Assembly (NCBI GenBank): GCA_016793355.1
Contig: JAEUMG010000036.1
Coordinates: 1 to 32,166 of the forward strand
Length of the DNA stretch: 32,166 nucleotides
Source: Hyphomicrobiales bacterium
GTDB taxonomy: Bacteria; Pseudomonadota; Alphaproteobacteria; Rhizobiales; Aestuariivirgaceae
Direction of reading: 5' to 3'
The notes beneath the pieces were generated by a model. It did not search any database, was not told the origin of the DNA, and saw only the letters and a list, made by a program, of their open reading frames with translations. Within the stretch, counting starts at the first letter, position 1. Each line of letters begins with the position of its first letter. Below, one piece after another: positions 8,042-16,710 of the stretch. A program made the translations under genes and the position numbers.

Positions 8042-9022
8042 CTAACCCCAGAGCTCGGGCCTCGGAGGGTGCATCAGGCTGCCTTCGAATTCAATGCCCG
8101 GCTCGCGATCCCGCTTGAGCAGCAGAGGCCCGTCGAGATCGGCAATCTCGGCGCCCTGGGCGACAAGGAAGGCGGGCGCCATGGCGAGCGAGGTGGCCAG
8201 CATGCATCCCACCATGATCCGGAAACCCATCGCGCGGGCCGCTTCGCGCATGACGAGCGCTTCGGTGAGTCCGCCAGTCTTGTCGAGCTTGATATTGACA
8301 GCGTCATACTTGCCGCGCAGGCCCTCCAGCCCGTGGCTATCATGGGCCGATTCATCGGCGCAGACTGCCACCGGCCGGGATATGCGCCCGAGCGCCCCGT
8401 CATCGGATGCGGGCAAGGGCTGTTCCACCATTTCAACGCCGCATTCGGCGCAGACTTCGAGCATGCGCGGCAGGTCCCCGGGAGCCCAGCCTTCATTGGC
8501 ATCGACAATCAGGCGGCTCTGGGGCGCCGCCGCGCGAATGAGACGCAGGCGTTCGACGTCTCCATCGCGCCCCAGCTTCAATTTCAGCAATGGGCGCGCC
8601 GATGCGGAGGCGGCCGCAGCGGCCATTTTCTCCGGCGTGTCGAGGCTCAAAGTGTAGGCGGTGACGATCGGATGCGGGGCTTGAAGTCCCGCCAAGCGCC
8701 AGACCGACGTGTGCTTTCGTTTGGCCTCGAAGTCCCACAGGGCGCAGTCAAGCGCATTACGTCCCGACAGCGGCGTAACATAAGCGGCGATCCGATCGCG
8801 GGTTAGTCCGGCTTCGATCGCCGGGCGCGCCTGTTCGAGCGCTGCCAGTGTCGCTTCGGCGGTTTCGCCATAGCGGCCATAGGGAACGCATTCGCCGCGG
8901 CCGACATGGCCATCCTCTTCAAGCGTAACGGTGATGACATCCGCATGTGTCTTGCTGCCGCGCGAGATCGTGAAGCTGCCGGCGATCGGCCAACGCTCAT
9001 GAGCGAGCGCAAGTTTAAGCAT
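8042..9022 (-). CDS. dgcA: N-acetyl-D-glutamate racemase DgcA (enolase superfamily, dipeptide-epimerase-like)
   Basis: Enolase-superfamily enzyme of 326 residues. The acid/base Lys lies in Leu-Lys-Leu-Lys-Leu-Gly, the metal ligands are in Ile-Val-Asp-Ala-Asn-Glu, Val-Glu-Gln-Pro and Cys-Ala-Asp-Glu-Ser, and the opposite-face Lys is in Val-Asn-Ile-Lys-Leu-Asp-Lys. Alone, these motifs match L-Ala-D/L-Glu dipeptide epimerases (YcjG). Next to dgcN, the DgcA role is more likely: converting N-acetyl-D-glutamate to N-acetyl-L-glutamate in D-glutamate catabolism. ATG 9022 gives the family's normal N-terminus and overlaps the dgcN reading frame by eight bases, which implies translational coupling. An upstream in-frame start at 9046 would only add residues inside dgcN. 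The function is inferred from pairing plus family. Confidence 0.88.
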   Translation of the reverse strand: MLKLALAHERWPIAGSFTISRGSKTHADVITVTLEEDGHVGRGECVPYGRYGETAEATLAALEQARPAIEAGLTRDRIAAYVTPLSGRNALDCALWDFEAKRKHTSVWRLAGLQAPHPIVTAYTLSLDTPEKMAAAAASASARPLLKLKLGRDGDVERLRLIRAAAPQSRLIVDANEGWAPGDLPRMLEVCAECGVEMVEQPLPASDDGALGRISRPVAVCADESAHDSHGLEGLRGKYDAVNIKLDKTGGLTEALVMREAARAMGFRIMVGCMLATSLAMAPAFLVAQGAEIADLDGPLLLKRDREPGIEFEGSLMHPPRPELWG

Positions 9023-10034
9023 TTTGCCCGTGATAGGTCGCGACAATCAGATCGACGATCGGCTTGACGCTGTAGCGAACCGGATCGACGCAAGGCAGGG
9101 AATGGGCTGCGGCTGTTTCCTCGAGGCAGCGCTGCGCGGCCGTGTCATCCAAATTCTGGGTGTTGACTGCGATGCCGACGCAGCGAATGGCCGGATTGGT
9201 CAACCGGCCCTCGACGATGGTACGATCGATCACATCGGCAATCGACGGAAGCGGGTGCTGAACGCCCCGCATCGTCTTGCGCGTCGGCTCATGGCAGACC
9301 ACGAATGCATCGGGCTGGGCGCCATGGAGCAGGCCGAGCGTCACGCCGGCAAAGGAGGGATGAAACAGCGAGCCCTGGCCTTCGACGACATCCCAGTGAT
9401 CCGGCTCATTGGCGGGGCACAGCCATTCGGCGGCGCCGGAAATGAAATCGGCGATCACGGCATCGATGGCGACGCCGCGCCCGGAAATGAGGACGCCGGT
9501 CTGGCCGGTGGCGCGGAAGTCGGCGGCGAGGCCAGCCTTGCGCATCTCTCGCTCTAGGGCGAGGGCTGTGTATTTCTTGCCGACGGAGCAGTCGGTGCCA
9601 ACGGTCAGGATTCTCAAGCCCGGGCGCTTGGTTCCCTTGCCGGTGGCAAATGTGAGTTCGCTGAAGCGTACGTCGTGCAGCCTACGCCCATTGCTGCGGG
9701 CAGCTTCGGCAATGGCGGGTATCGAGGCCAGCCGCACATGCAAGCCGGTGGCTACGTCGAGCCCGGCATTCAGCGCCTCGACGATGTTGGCGATCCAGCG
9801 ATCGGGCAGGACGCCGCCGGCATTGACCGCGCCGACGACCATGGTCTGAGCTCCGCGGGCGCGTGCCTCGGCGATCGTCAGGTCGGGCAGGCCGCAATCG
9901 GCCCGGCAGCCGGGAAGCCGCATCTGGCCGACGCACCATTCCGGCCGCCAGTCGACAATTCCGGACGCAGTCTTGGCTGCAAGCTGGTCCCGGACATCAC
10001 CCAGGAACAGCAGATAGGGCTTTGCGATATCCAT
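9015..10034 (-). CDS. dgcN: D-glutamate N-acetyltransferase DgcN (DUF1611 family)
   Basis: DUF1611 protein of 339 residues. Its N-terminal part has a Rossmann-like fold. The C-terminal part begins with a P-loop, Gly-Thr-Asp-Cys-Ser-Val-Gly-Lys-Lys (about residues 147-155), and continues with conserved Ala-Thr-Gly-Gln-Thr-Gly and Glu-Gly-Gln-Gly-Ser-Leu-Phe-His-Pro motifs. In proteobacteria and archaea this family was shown to acetylate D-glutamate for conversion by DgcA, which here follows with an overlapping start. The first product, N-acetyl-D-glutamate, is racemised and the L form can enter normal glutamate metabolism. The gene starts only 15 bases after the stop of the giant coiled-coil gene upstream, so it is probably co-transcribed with it. 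The ribosome site before the ATG (GAAG) is weak. Confidence 0.88.
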   Translation of the reverse strand: MDIAKPYLLFLGDVRDQLAAKTASGIVDWRPEWCVGQMRLPGCRADCGLPDLTIAEARARGAQTMVVGAVNAGGVLPDRWIANIVEALNAGLDVATGLHVRLASIPAIAEAARSNGRRLHDVRFSELTFATGKGTKRPGLRILTVGTDCSVGKKYTALALEREMRKAGLAADFRATGQTGVLISGRGVAIDAVIADFISGAAEWLCPANEPDHWDVVEGQGSLFHPSFAGVTLGLLHGAQPDAFVVCHEPTRKTMRGVQHPLPSIADVIDRTIVEGRLTNPAIRCVGIAVNTQNLDDTAAQRCLEETAAAHSLPCVDPVRYSVKPIVDLIVATYHGQNA

Positions 10035-10049
10035 CCGGCTTCTTGATTG

Positions 10050-13000
10050 TCAGTTGATACGGCCGGTCGTCTTGGCGAGCGCCACATAAAGTTTGCCCGA
10101 TTCCGATGCGAGGCAGGCATCGGCGAGCTGATCGCCGCGCGGCGCCTCCGATACCGTGTCGAGCAGGCGTTCGAACAGTCGGATATAGGAATCGACCCGG
10201 CCGCGCACCAATCGCTCGCTGCGATATCGCTGCCGCACGCTCGGCTCGAGCCGGCGCGTGTAGTTCTCGTACAGATTCAGCATATAGACATGGCTCTCGC
10301 CATTCGCGTAGCGACTTTCGAGATCGGCCGGCAAAGTGCCTTCGATCGCCTCGACCAGATCACGCGCGGCTGCATTCAGTTTCTGGACTAGGTTCTCGGT
10401 TTCCCGCGGCACATTGCGGCCGAGCGTGTCCTCGCGCCCGGCGCCTGCCTTCGGCGGAGACAGCGGCGAGGGTGCGAAATCGCGCGGGGCACGGCGGATG
10501 TCGGTGCCTCCTGCGGTGAAGCCGCCCAGACTTTCGAAGCGCGGAGCGGGAGCGCGGGCCGGCCGTTCATCATAGTCACGCAGGGCACCGGAGGACCAGC
10601 CCGGCTGGGCGGCCGATCCGGTGCCCTCAGATTTTCCCGGGTTCAGATCCCGCGGCTGATAGCTGTGTTGCGGCGGACCGGAGACGTCGGCCACGCCGGT
10701 ATGCCGCCTGACCACATCGGCGAGCGCATTCAAGGCGGTGATTTGATCGGCGACAACGCGGCGCATCGCGTCGGCGTTGGCGCGCGTTTCGTCGGGGAGG
10801 TCGAGGATGGCGCGCTTCAATTCGGAGCGGACGTAATCGACATCCTTGACGACCTGCTGGGCGGTCACCCGCATATCCTGGGCGGTCTGCTGGAAGCCCG
10901 TCGCGGCCTCGGCCAGCATCTGGTTCATCGTGGCGATTGTGCGGTCATGCTGTTCGCGCAGCATGCGGGCGATCTCGGTGACCTGGGCTCCGGATGCCTT
11001 CTCGACCTTGTTCAGTTCCTGCTCAAGGCCGCTTGCAATGGCGGAATACTGCGCGGCGATCTGCCGGCCGACATCCTTCGAGCGCGCTTCCGCGGCGGCG
11101 AGCGAATCTTCGATCATGCCCATGTAGTTGCGCATCATCGAGTCGACCTCTTGCGCCTTCTTGCCGAGCGAAGTCACAAGCCCGCTCAGCATGTCCTCGC
11201 GCGAATGCAGCATCCGGTCCATATCGACATTGAATTTGTCGACGGTCTTGTCGACGAGATTGGTGACATCCTCGAGACGCTCAGTGATGCGCGCGCCGGT
11301 CGTCTCAAGGCGCCCCGTCAGCTGCATGCTGACGCTTTCGAGCTTGTCGTCCAGCGAGGCTGCGGTCGAGCCGAGCTGATCGGCGAGGAACGTGCTGGCG
11401 GTTTCGACGTGCTTGGAGAACTTCTGCGTTGCGTCCTCGAAACGCTTGCCGGTGCCAAGCGTCGCTGATTCGAATTCCCGACTGGTGCGCTCGATCCTGC
11501 CAATAATCGCGCTCGCCGTGCCCGACGCGGAAGATTCGAAATCCTTGGCGATCTTCTCGACGCGCCCAACCAGAATGTTCGATGAATTGGAGGCGGTCGT
11601 TTCAATGTCGCGGGCGGCCTTGTCGATGCGGCCCGAGATGAGGCCGCTCGCCGCGCGGGCCGCCTTGTCGATGTCCTCGGACGCCTCGGCGGCACGAGCG
11701 GACATGATCTCGGCGGAATTGGTGGTCGCGACCTGAATCTCGGAGGCGGCCTGGCGAAGATCCGTGGCAAGGACCTCGCTTGCGCTCCGCGTGCTCTGCT
11801 CGATGGTTGCGGCGGTCTGGCGGGACTGCTCGAGCACGAGATCGGCGGCCGCATTGGTAGCCGCCTCGATGCTCGTGATCGCCTCGCCGATCCGGTCCGA
11901 GACCGTCGTCGCCGACAGGCTCGCCGCGCTTGCCAGATCCCGCGCAACCTGGTTCGCCTGCGATAGCAGTTGATTGCTGGAGGTGAGCGAGGTCTGCTCA
12001 ATGGTGCCCGCGGCCTGTTCGAGGCGCTCGATTATGCGGGTTGCCGTGCTCTCGGCGGTTGAGTCGAGACTGCGAACCGCCCGGTCAACGGTGTCGGCCA
12101 GAGAAGCTGTGCGCTGTTCGAAGCGGCCGGTAATCTGCAGGCTGACATCGCTGAGGCCGTCGCTGAAAGCGGCGCTTGCGCGGCTGAGATCGCCGAGGAT
12201 CGCGGTGCTGGCGCCATCCAGGACCTTCGAGAAGCTCATGCCGGTGGTCTCGAGCCGGCCGGAAATCTCGCCTGTCACGCGCTCAAGGAGATCGGTGGCA
12301 AGATCGAAGCGCTGACCGAGGTCGCGCGCCGTGGTGTCGATCCGGCTGAACATCGTGTTACCGGCCTTGTCGAGGCGCTCGGCAACTTCCGCGGCAGTCG
12401 CGTCGAGGCGCTCCGTCATAGACGTGTTTGACTGGTCGAGGGTCTCGAACAGCCGCGTTCCCGTCTCCTCGAGCTGCGTCGTCATCTGGCTCGAAGCGCG
12501 CTCGAGCTGCTCCGCCACGCGCGATGCGGTATCGGCAAACTGGGAGGTCATGAGACCGGCCGTCGAGTCGAGCCTGTTCGTAAGCTCGCGTGTGCCGTCG
12601 CCGAACAGCGTCGAAAGTTCGGCAGTTGCGCTCTCAAGACCCGATGACAGCTTGTCGGATGTCTCATTGAGGAGAGAGCCCAGCGTCTCGGTGGTGTTGT
12701 GCAGTTGCTGGCTCAGCGCGTCGGTCGCGGCATTCACGCGATCGGCAACTTCGCCCACGGTGCCGTCGATCTGGTTTGAAATCCTCACGCTTGCGGACTG
12801 GAGCTGATTCGTCATGCCGGTCGAGGTTTCCTCGAGCCGCGAGAACAGGCGCTGGGCGGTCTCGTCGAGATCGGCGGTGACCTTTTCGGTCGTCTGTTCG
12901 AGCCGGCCGTAAAGCTGATGCGTCGTCTGCTCCATCTTGCCGGTCATCTCGGTGGAGGAACGATCGAGGAGATTAAAGAGCTCTTCGCGGGCGCGGCCCA

Positions 13001-15929
13001 CATTCTCGATGAATTCGGCGGAGACCGAGATCAGCCGCTCGGTTACGAGGCCGCCCGAGCCTTCGATGTTGCCCGAGAGGGCAAGTCCCGAATCCTGCAT
13101 CTGGCGGGTGACGATGTCGGAGGTTTCCTTGAGATGGGCGGCGATCGTGCCGCTGGTCGTCACCAGCAGATCATTCAGTTCCGAGCCGGTATTGTTAAGC
13201 TGCACGGCGACGCCCGATGCCGTCTCCTGCAATCGCGAGAATACGGCGGCGGTCGCATCCTCGACCTTGCCCGTGATGGCGCTGGTCGACGCATTCATAT
13301 GGCCGAAAAGGCGGGTCGCCGCCTCGTCGATACGTCCCACCATCTGCGTTGAGACATCGCCGAGAACGGAACTGAACCGGCCGGCGGTTTCGTCGAGCTT
13401 GACGGTGACGAGCGAGGCCTGATCGTTGATGACGCCGAAGAGCCGGCCGGCGACATCCTCGACCTTGCCGGTAATGTCGGTACCGGCGGCGCTGAATTCG
13501 CCGAGCACGCGCTGGCCCGTCGCGTCGATATTGCCGATAAGATCGCCGCCGGTCTGTTCGAGCAGCGCGGACAGACGATTGGCGGTTTCCTCGATGCCTG
13601 TTGCCATGCGGCCCGAGGCAGTGTCGATGGTCGTTATGAAGCGGTGAGCCGCGCTGTCCATGTGCCCGGCCGAAGTCTCGACGCCGGACAGAAGGCGGGA
13701 GGCATTGCTGTCCATGCGATCGAGCACATGCTCGCTTGTCTCGTCGAGCCGCTCGAGCGACTTCTGCATGCCCTCGGCGATCTGGCTGCCGGTGGCGTTC
13801 AGCCGTTCGATGACGCGGCCGGCGGCGGCATCCATCTGACCGACCGACTGTTCCATGCCGTCGATGAACTGCATGCCGGTCGTACTGAAGCGGTCGACGA
13901 TGGCGCCCGCCGTCGCATCGATCTGTTCGACCGACTTGTCCATGCCTTCGACGATCTGCGAGCCGGTGGTGTTGAGGCGTTCGATGACGCGGATCGCCGC
14001 CTGGTCCATCTGGCCGACCGATTGCTCCATGCTCTCGATGAACTGGATTCCGGTGGTGCTGAAGCGATCGATGATGCGCTCCGCTGCCGCATCCATCTGC
14101 TCGACCGACTGAGCAAGGCCGGAGGTCACCTGGCTGCCGCTGTCGCCAAGGCGCTCGATGATGCGCATTGCCGCAGCATCGACCTGGCCAACCGACTGCT
14201 CCAGGCCCGAGACCACCTGCGAGCCGGTCTCGGTAAAGCGCTGAACGATGCGGTCGGCGATGCCGTCGACCTCGTGCAGCGAGCGGTCGATCGTCTCGGC
14301 CAAATGGCCGCCCATTTCGCCAAGATGATCGCTGATCCTCTCCGCGGCAATGTGAAGGTGGCCGGTAATCTTGCTTTCGGCCGCTTCGATGCGCTCGGCG
14401 GCAGTGGCCGACGCTTCGGTGAGATGGCTCGCCAGCAGGCCGGCGGATTCGTCGAGATTGGTGTGGATCGCCTTCGCCGTCTCGTCGAGTTTCGAATAGA
14501 GCCGGTTGGTGGTTTCATCGACGCGGCTCGCCATCTGCGTGCCGGCCTGATCGATGTAGTTGACCAGTTCGGCGCGGGCCCGCGAGACCTTGTCGAAATA
14601 ATCGGTCGCGACATTGCTCAGGCCTTCGAGCACGAAGCTGCGCGAGGCCTCGAGCCGCTCGGATACCTCGGATCCGGACTTGTCGAGCTGCGCGGTCACT
14701 TCCTCCGCCACGCTCTTCAGGTGATAGGTGACGTCGCCGCTGGCGGACTGAAGGACCTCGGTCAATTGGGCGCTCGTCGACTTCAATTGCTCGGCGGACG
14801 ATGCGGTGACCCGGTCGATGGTGCGGGTGAGATCGACATTGAGGGTGCTCAGCTCGTCGACGCTCGATTTCAGAAGCTGGACGATGCTCGATTCCATGCC
14901 CTCGATATTGCGCCCGAAGCTCTGGGTTTCGGCATTTAGGCTGCCGGTGGCCTCGGCGAGGCTCTCGATCTGGTCGGCGAGATGTTGCGAGAAGGTCCGC
15001 AACTCGCTGACGAGCGCGCTTGACAGGCGTTCCATCTGCGTCGTCTGTCCGAGTATCTCGGTGTTGACGCCGGAGGCGTGCGAGGCGATTTCGTCGATGG
15101 TGCGGGCGAGTTCGACAGCCGAGCCCTTAAGACCCTGTTCGAGCTGGCTTAGCGTCGCTTCGGCGTGGCCGACGACGCTGCTGAGCGACTCGGTGTTGGT
15201 TTCGAGGCGGGTGAGGAGGGGACTCGCCTCGTTGCCGAGGATGACGCCGGCCTGCTGCAGGGCGGCGCGCTGGTTCTCCAGCCCGGCCAGCAGCGTGCGG
15301 ATGCGGTCCTCATTGCCGCCGAAGGCACGCTCGATCGCCGAGATTTCCTTGTGCACGATGCCTTCAAGTTCGCCGGCGCGATGTACGGCATGCTCGACGC
15401 CGCCGACCAGAAGCTCGATTTCAGAACGCACGGCCTGGGCAATCGTCGAAAGGCCGTCGGAGGCGATCTCCTGTGGCTTGAGCAGGCGCATCGCCGAGTG
15501 CACCAGGGCTTCCGAGGCGTTGCGAAGCTGCTGGGCGCGCCACAGGAAATAGGCGGTCGTCCAGACCAGCGCTATGGGCAGCAGCAGGACGGCTACGCTC
15601 ATGAGCGTGCGCTGCATGTAAACGGGGGATACGGAATCCGCCTGTGTCACCATTTCGGCGCCGGAGCCATAGAACCAGGCCGTTACCCAGATGCAGGAGA
15701 TGACGAAGGCGACGTAGTAGGGCGTGTAGGCCGGATGCTTGCGAAGGCCGGCGACGAGCGAACTGGCAACAGGGTCATTCTCATTGGCGGGGCGGCCGCG
15801 GACCGGGCCTTCCGGGCGGAGTTGAACCTCGGGCTCCCTGCGGGTCGCCGCTTCGGGTTGCTCGCGCTCGCCCTCTCGCGCTGCGGCCCGCCGTTGCGAC
15901 CGCCGCGTCTCACCCGTGTTGTTCGCCAT
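10050..15929 (-). CDS. rgsE: Giant membrane-anchored coiled-coil protein, growth pole ring (GPR/RgsE)-like
   Basis: Protein of 1959 residues. A charged, disordered N-terminal tail (1-65, rich in Arg and Glu) is followed by two membrane segments at about 71-88 and 109-130. About 1500 residues of helical, apolipoprotein-like sequence then repeat Thr-Gly/Ser-x-x-x-x-Arg-Leu-Glu patterns with few prolines. A Pro/Gly-rich linker (about 1750-1840) leads to a conserved C-terminal globular domain of about 110 residues containing Tyr-Met-Leu-Asn-Leu-Tyr-Glu-Asn-Tyr and Arg-Leu-Phe-Glu-Arg-Leu-Leu-Asp. This layout and size match the growth pole ring protein of Agrobacterium (about 2100 residues, TipN-related) and RgsE of Sinorhizobium, which organise polar cell-wall growth. 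The assignment rests on architecture, not alignment, and other apolipoprotein-like or methyl-accepting proteins are the alternative. It is divergent from an Hpt gene and followed at 15 bases by dgcN. Confidence 0.8.
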   Translation of the reverse strand: MANNTGETRRSQRRAAAREGEREQPEAATRREPEVQLRPEGPVRGRPANENDPVASSLVAGLRKHPAYTPYYVAFVISCIWVTAWFYGSGAEMVTQADSVSPVYMQRTLMSVAVLLLPIALVWTTAYFLWRAQQLRNASEALVHSAMRLLKPQEIASDGLSTIAQAVRSEIELLVGGVEHAVHRAGELEGIVHKEISAIERAFGGNEDRIRTLLAGLENQRAALQQAGVILGNEASPLLTRLETNTESLSSVVGHAEATLSQLEQGLKGSAVELARTIDEIASHASGVNTEILGQTTQMERLSSALVSELRTFSQHLADQIESLAEATGSLNAETQSFGRNIEGMESSIVQLLKSSVDELSTLNVDLTRTIDRVTASSAEQLKSTSAQLTEVLQSASGDVTYHLKSVAEEVTAQLDKSGSEVSERLEASRSFVLEGLSNVATDYFDKVSRARAELVNYIDQAGTQMASRVDETTNRLYSKLDETAKAIHTNLDESAGLLASHLTEASATAAERIEAAESKITGHLHIAAERISDHLGEMGGHLAETIDRSLHEVDGIADRIVQRFTETGSQVVSGLEQSVGQVDAAAMRIIERLGDSGSQVTSGLAQSVEQMDAAAERIIDRFSTTGIQFIESMEQSVGQMDQAAIRVIERLNTTGSQIVEGMDKSVEQIDATAGAIVDRFSTTGMQFIDGMEQSVGQMDAAAGRVIERLNATGSQIAEGMQKSLERLDETSEHVLDRMDSNASRLLSGVETSAGHMDSAAHRFITTIDTASGRMATGIEETANRLSALLEQTGGDLIGNIDATGQRVLGEFSAAGTDITGKVEDVAGRLFGVINDQASLVTVKLDETAGRFSSVLGDVSTQMVGRIDEAATRLFGHMNASTSAITGKVEDATAAVFSRLQETASGVAVQLNNTGSELNDLLVTTSGTIAAHLKETSDIVTRQMQDSGLALSGNIEGSGGLVTERLISVSAEFIENVGRAREELFNLLDRSSTEMTGKMEQTTHQLYGRLEQTTEKVTADLDETAQRLFSRLEETSTGMTNQLQSASVRISNQIDGTVGEVADRVNAATDALSQQLHNTTETLGSLLNETSDKLSSGLESATAELSTLFGDGTRELTNRLDSTAGLMTSQFADTASRVAEQLERASSQMTTQLEETGTRLFETLDQSNTSMTERLDATAAEVAERLDKAGNTMFSRIDTTARDLGQRFDLATDLLERVTGEISGRLETTGMSFSKVLDGASTAILGDLSRASAAFSDGLSDVSLQITGRFEQRTASLADTVDRAVRSLDSTAESTATRIIERLEQAAGTIEQTSLTSSNQLLSQANQVARDLASAASLSATTVSDRIGEAITSIEAATNAAADLVLEQSRQTAATIEQSTRSASEVLATDLRQAASEIQVATTNSAEIMSARAAEASEDIDKAARAASGLISGRIDKAARDIETTASNSSNILVGRVEKIAKDFESSASGTASAIIGRIERTSREFESATLGTGKRFEDATQKFSKHVETASTFLADQLGSTAASLDDKLESVSMQLTGRLETTGARITERLEDVTNLVDKTVDKFNVDMDRMLHSREDMLSGLVTSLGKKAQEVDSMMRNYMGMIEDSLAAAEARSKDVGRQIAAQYSAIASGLEQELNKVEKASGAQVTEIARMLREQHDRTIATMNQMLAEAATGFQQTAQDMRVTAQQVVKDVDYVRSELKRAILDLPDETRANADAMRRVVADQITALNALADVVRRHTGVADVSGPPQHSYQPRDLNPGKSEGTGSAAQPGWSSGALRDYDERPARAPAPRFESLGGFTAGGTDIRRAPRDFAPSPLSPPKAGAGREDTLGRNVPRETENLVQKLNAAARDLVEAIEGTLPADLESRYANGESHVYMLNLYENYTRRLEPSVRQRYRSERLVRGRVDSYIRLFERLLDTVSEAPRGDQLADACLASESGKLYVALAKTTGRIN
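13587..14282 (-). repeat. Eight tandem 87-bp (29-residue) repeats within the GPR-like gene
   Basis: Residues 550-781 divide into eight units of exactly 29 residues, with unit first codons ending at 14282, 14195, 14108, 14021, 13934, 13847, 13760 and 13673. The core is Ser-Val-(Gly/Glu)-Gln-(Met/Ile)-Asp-Ala-Ala-Ala, then Arg-(Ile/Val)-Ile-(Glu/Asp)-Arg-(Leu/Phe), then Thr-Gly-x-Gln, then Gly-Met-(Glu/Asp)-(Gln/Lys). The middle units alternate between an Arg-Leu-Asn and an Arg-Phe-Ser type, giving a 58-residue higher-order period. The last unit is the most diverged. Confidence 0.9.
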
Positions 15930-16291
15930 GCCTGTTACTCACCGCATTATTATGTCGTTACACGTCCGGCATTATGGACGCAGCGGCGCTCAACATCCAC
16001 GGACAAACCTGCCCACAGGATCCGTCCGGTTGCCGGCTTAGTGCCGGAGCCTCCACCAGGACCTTTCCAGGGCACGCAAGATCCGCGGTCACCCGCCGCT
16101 GTCGTCAACCTTATCCGAATGGTTCTGCCGCTTGAACCGCCCCACTGCCCGACAAACTTAATTATTAAAGTTTTGGTTAAAATTGTGAAGCGGATTGAAT
16201 CAGTTATCGGAAGGTTTCCGCCACCATGTTCGTTTACGATCGCCTAGCACCTCGGTCCTATCGTCGCGCCGTTCAGCCAAGGACGATCGCG
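15930..16291. promoter_or_regulatory. Divergent promoter region of the GPR-like and Hpt genes
   Basis: About 360 bases without a supported gene. The segment 16151-16190 is strikingly AT-rich against its surroundings and holds three TTAA tetramers (16158, 16165, 16177). The spacings are 3 and 8, not the 7 of a canonical CtrA box. A GANTC methylation site (GAATC, 16197-16201) follows. An ATG at 16226 is in frame with the Hpt gene and could be its start. Confidence 0.45.
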
Positions 16292-16675
16292 ATGCCCCGC
16301 AACGCACGCAAGCCCGACATGCCCCCGAAGAAGGGGAGTAAGCGCCTGAAAGCATTCGATATTGACGTTCTCCGCAGATACACCCTGGACGATGCCGCGC
16401 TGGAGATTGAACTGCTCGAATTGTTCCGGGCGCAGCTTCCGAAGCTGCTTTCCCAGCTGGCGGAAGCCAAGGACCGGGCCGAATGGCATATGGCTGCGCA
16501 TACGCTCAAAGGCTCGGCCCGCTCGGTCGGAGCGCCGGCTCTTGCCGAACTTGCTCTGGAACTGGAACAAATCGGGTATCAGGAAGGTCCGCGGCGCGCC
16601 GAGCTGACGGACAGGCTCGAGGCCGAGGCGAGGGCGTTCGAGGCGTCCATTGATGCATATTATCGACGCACCTGA
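16292..16675 (+). CDS. Stand-alone Hpt phosphotransfer protein
   Basis: Histidine phosphotransfer protein of 127 residues from the chosen ATG, or 149 from ATG 16226. The phospho-acceptor is His70 in Ala-Ala-His-Thr-Leu-Lys-Gly-Ser-Ala-Arg-Ser-Val-Gly-Ala, the signature of Hpt four-helix bundles. Helices rich in Leu and Glu surround it, and the first 25 residues are a basic, probably flexible tail. ATG 16292 has AGGA about eight bases upstream. Such proteins relay phosphate between hybrid-kinase receivers and response regulators, and the hybrid kinase at 340-2391 is one possible partner in the window. It is divergent from the GPR-like gene, and a perfect palindrome lies 35 bases past its stop. 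No cognate response regulator is nearby. Confidence 0.88.
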   Translation: MPRNARKPDMPPKKGSKRLKAFDIDVLRRYTLDDAALEIELLELFRAQLPKLLSQLAEAKDRAEWHMAAHTLKGSARSVGAPALAELALELEQIGYQEGPRRAELTDRLEAEARAFEASIDAYYRRT

Positions 16676-16710
16676 GGAGGTTGTGTTCGCCGATGCGATC
16701 CCCTAAGAAG

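Noticed and set aside
8042-9022. Plain L-Ala-D/L-Glu dipeptide epimerase
   Set aside because: The motifs fit, but overlap with dgcN makes the N-acetyl-D-glutamate racemase role more likely. The dipeptide role is not fully excluded.
13587-14282. 87-bp periodicity considered as a CRISPR or satellite array
   Set aside because: The units are diverged, have no spacers, and translate in frame into a protein repeat.
13644-14939. Long plus-strand open frame of 431 codons opposite the GPR-like gene
   Set aside because: It lies wholly inside the minus-strand repeat-rich coding region. Its His/Asp/Leu-rich sequence is the mirror of the repeats, and the minus frame has the coherent domain structure.
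16158-16180. CtrA binding site
   Set aside because: The consensus needs seven bases between TTAA halves, and here the spacings are three and eight. It is kept only as a weak observation.
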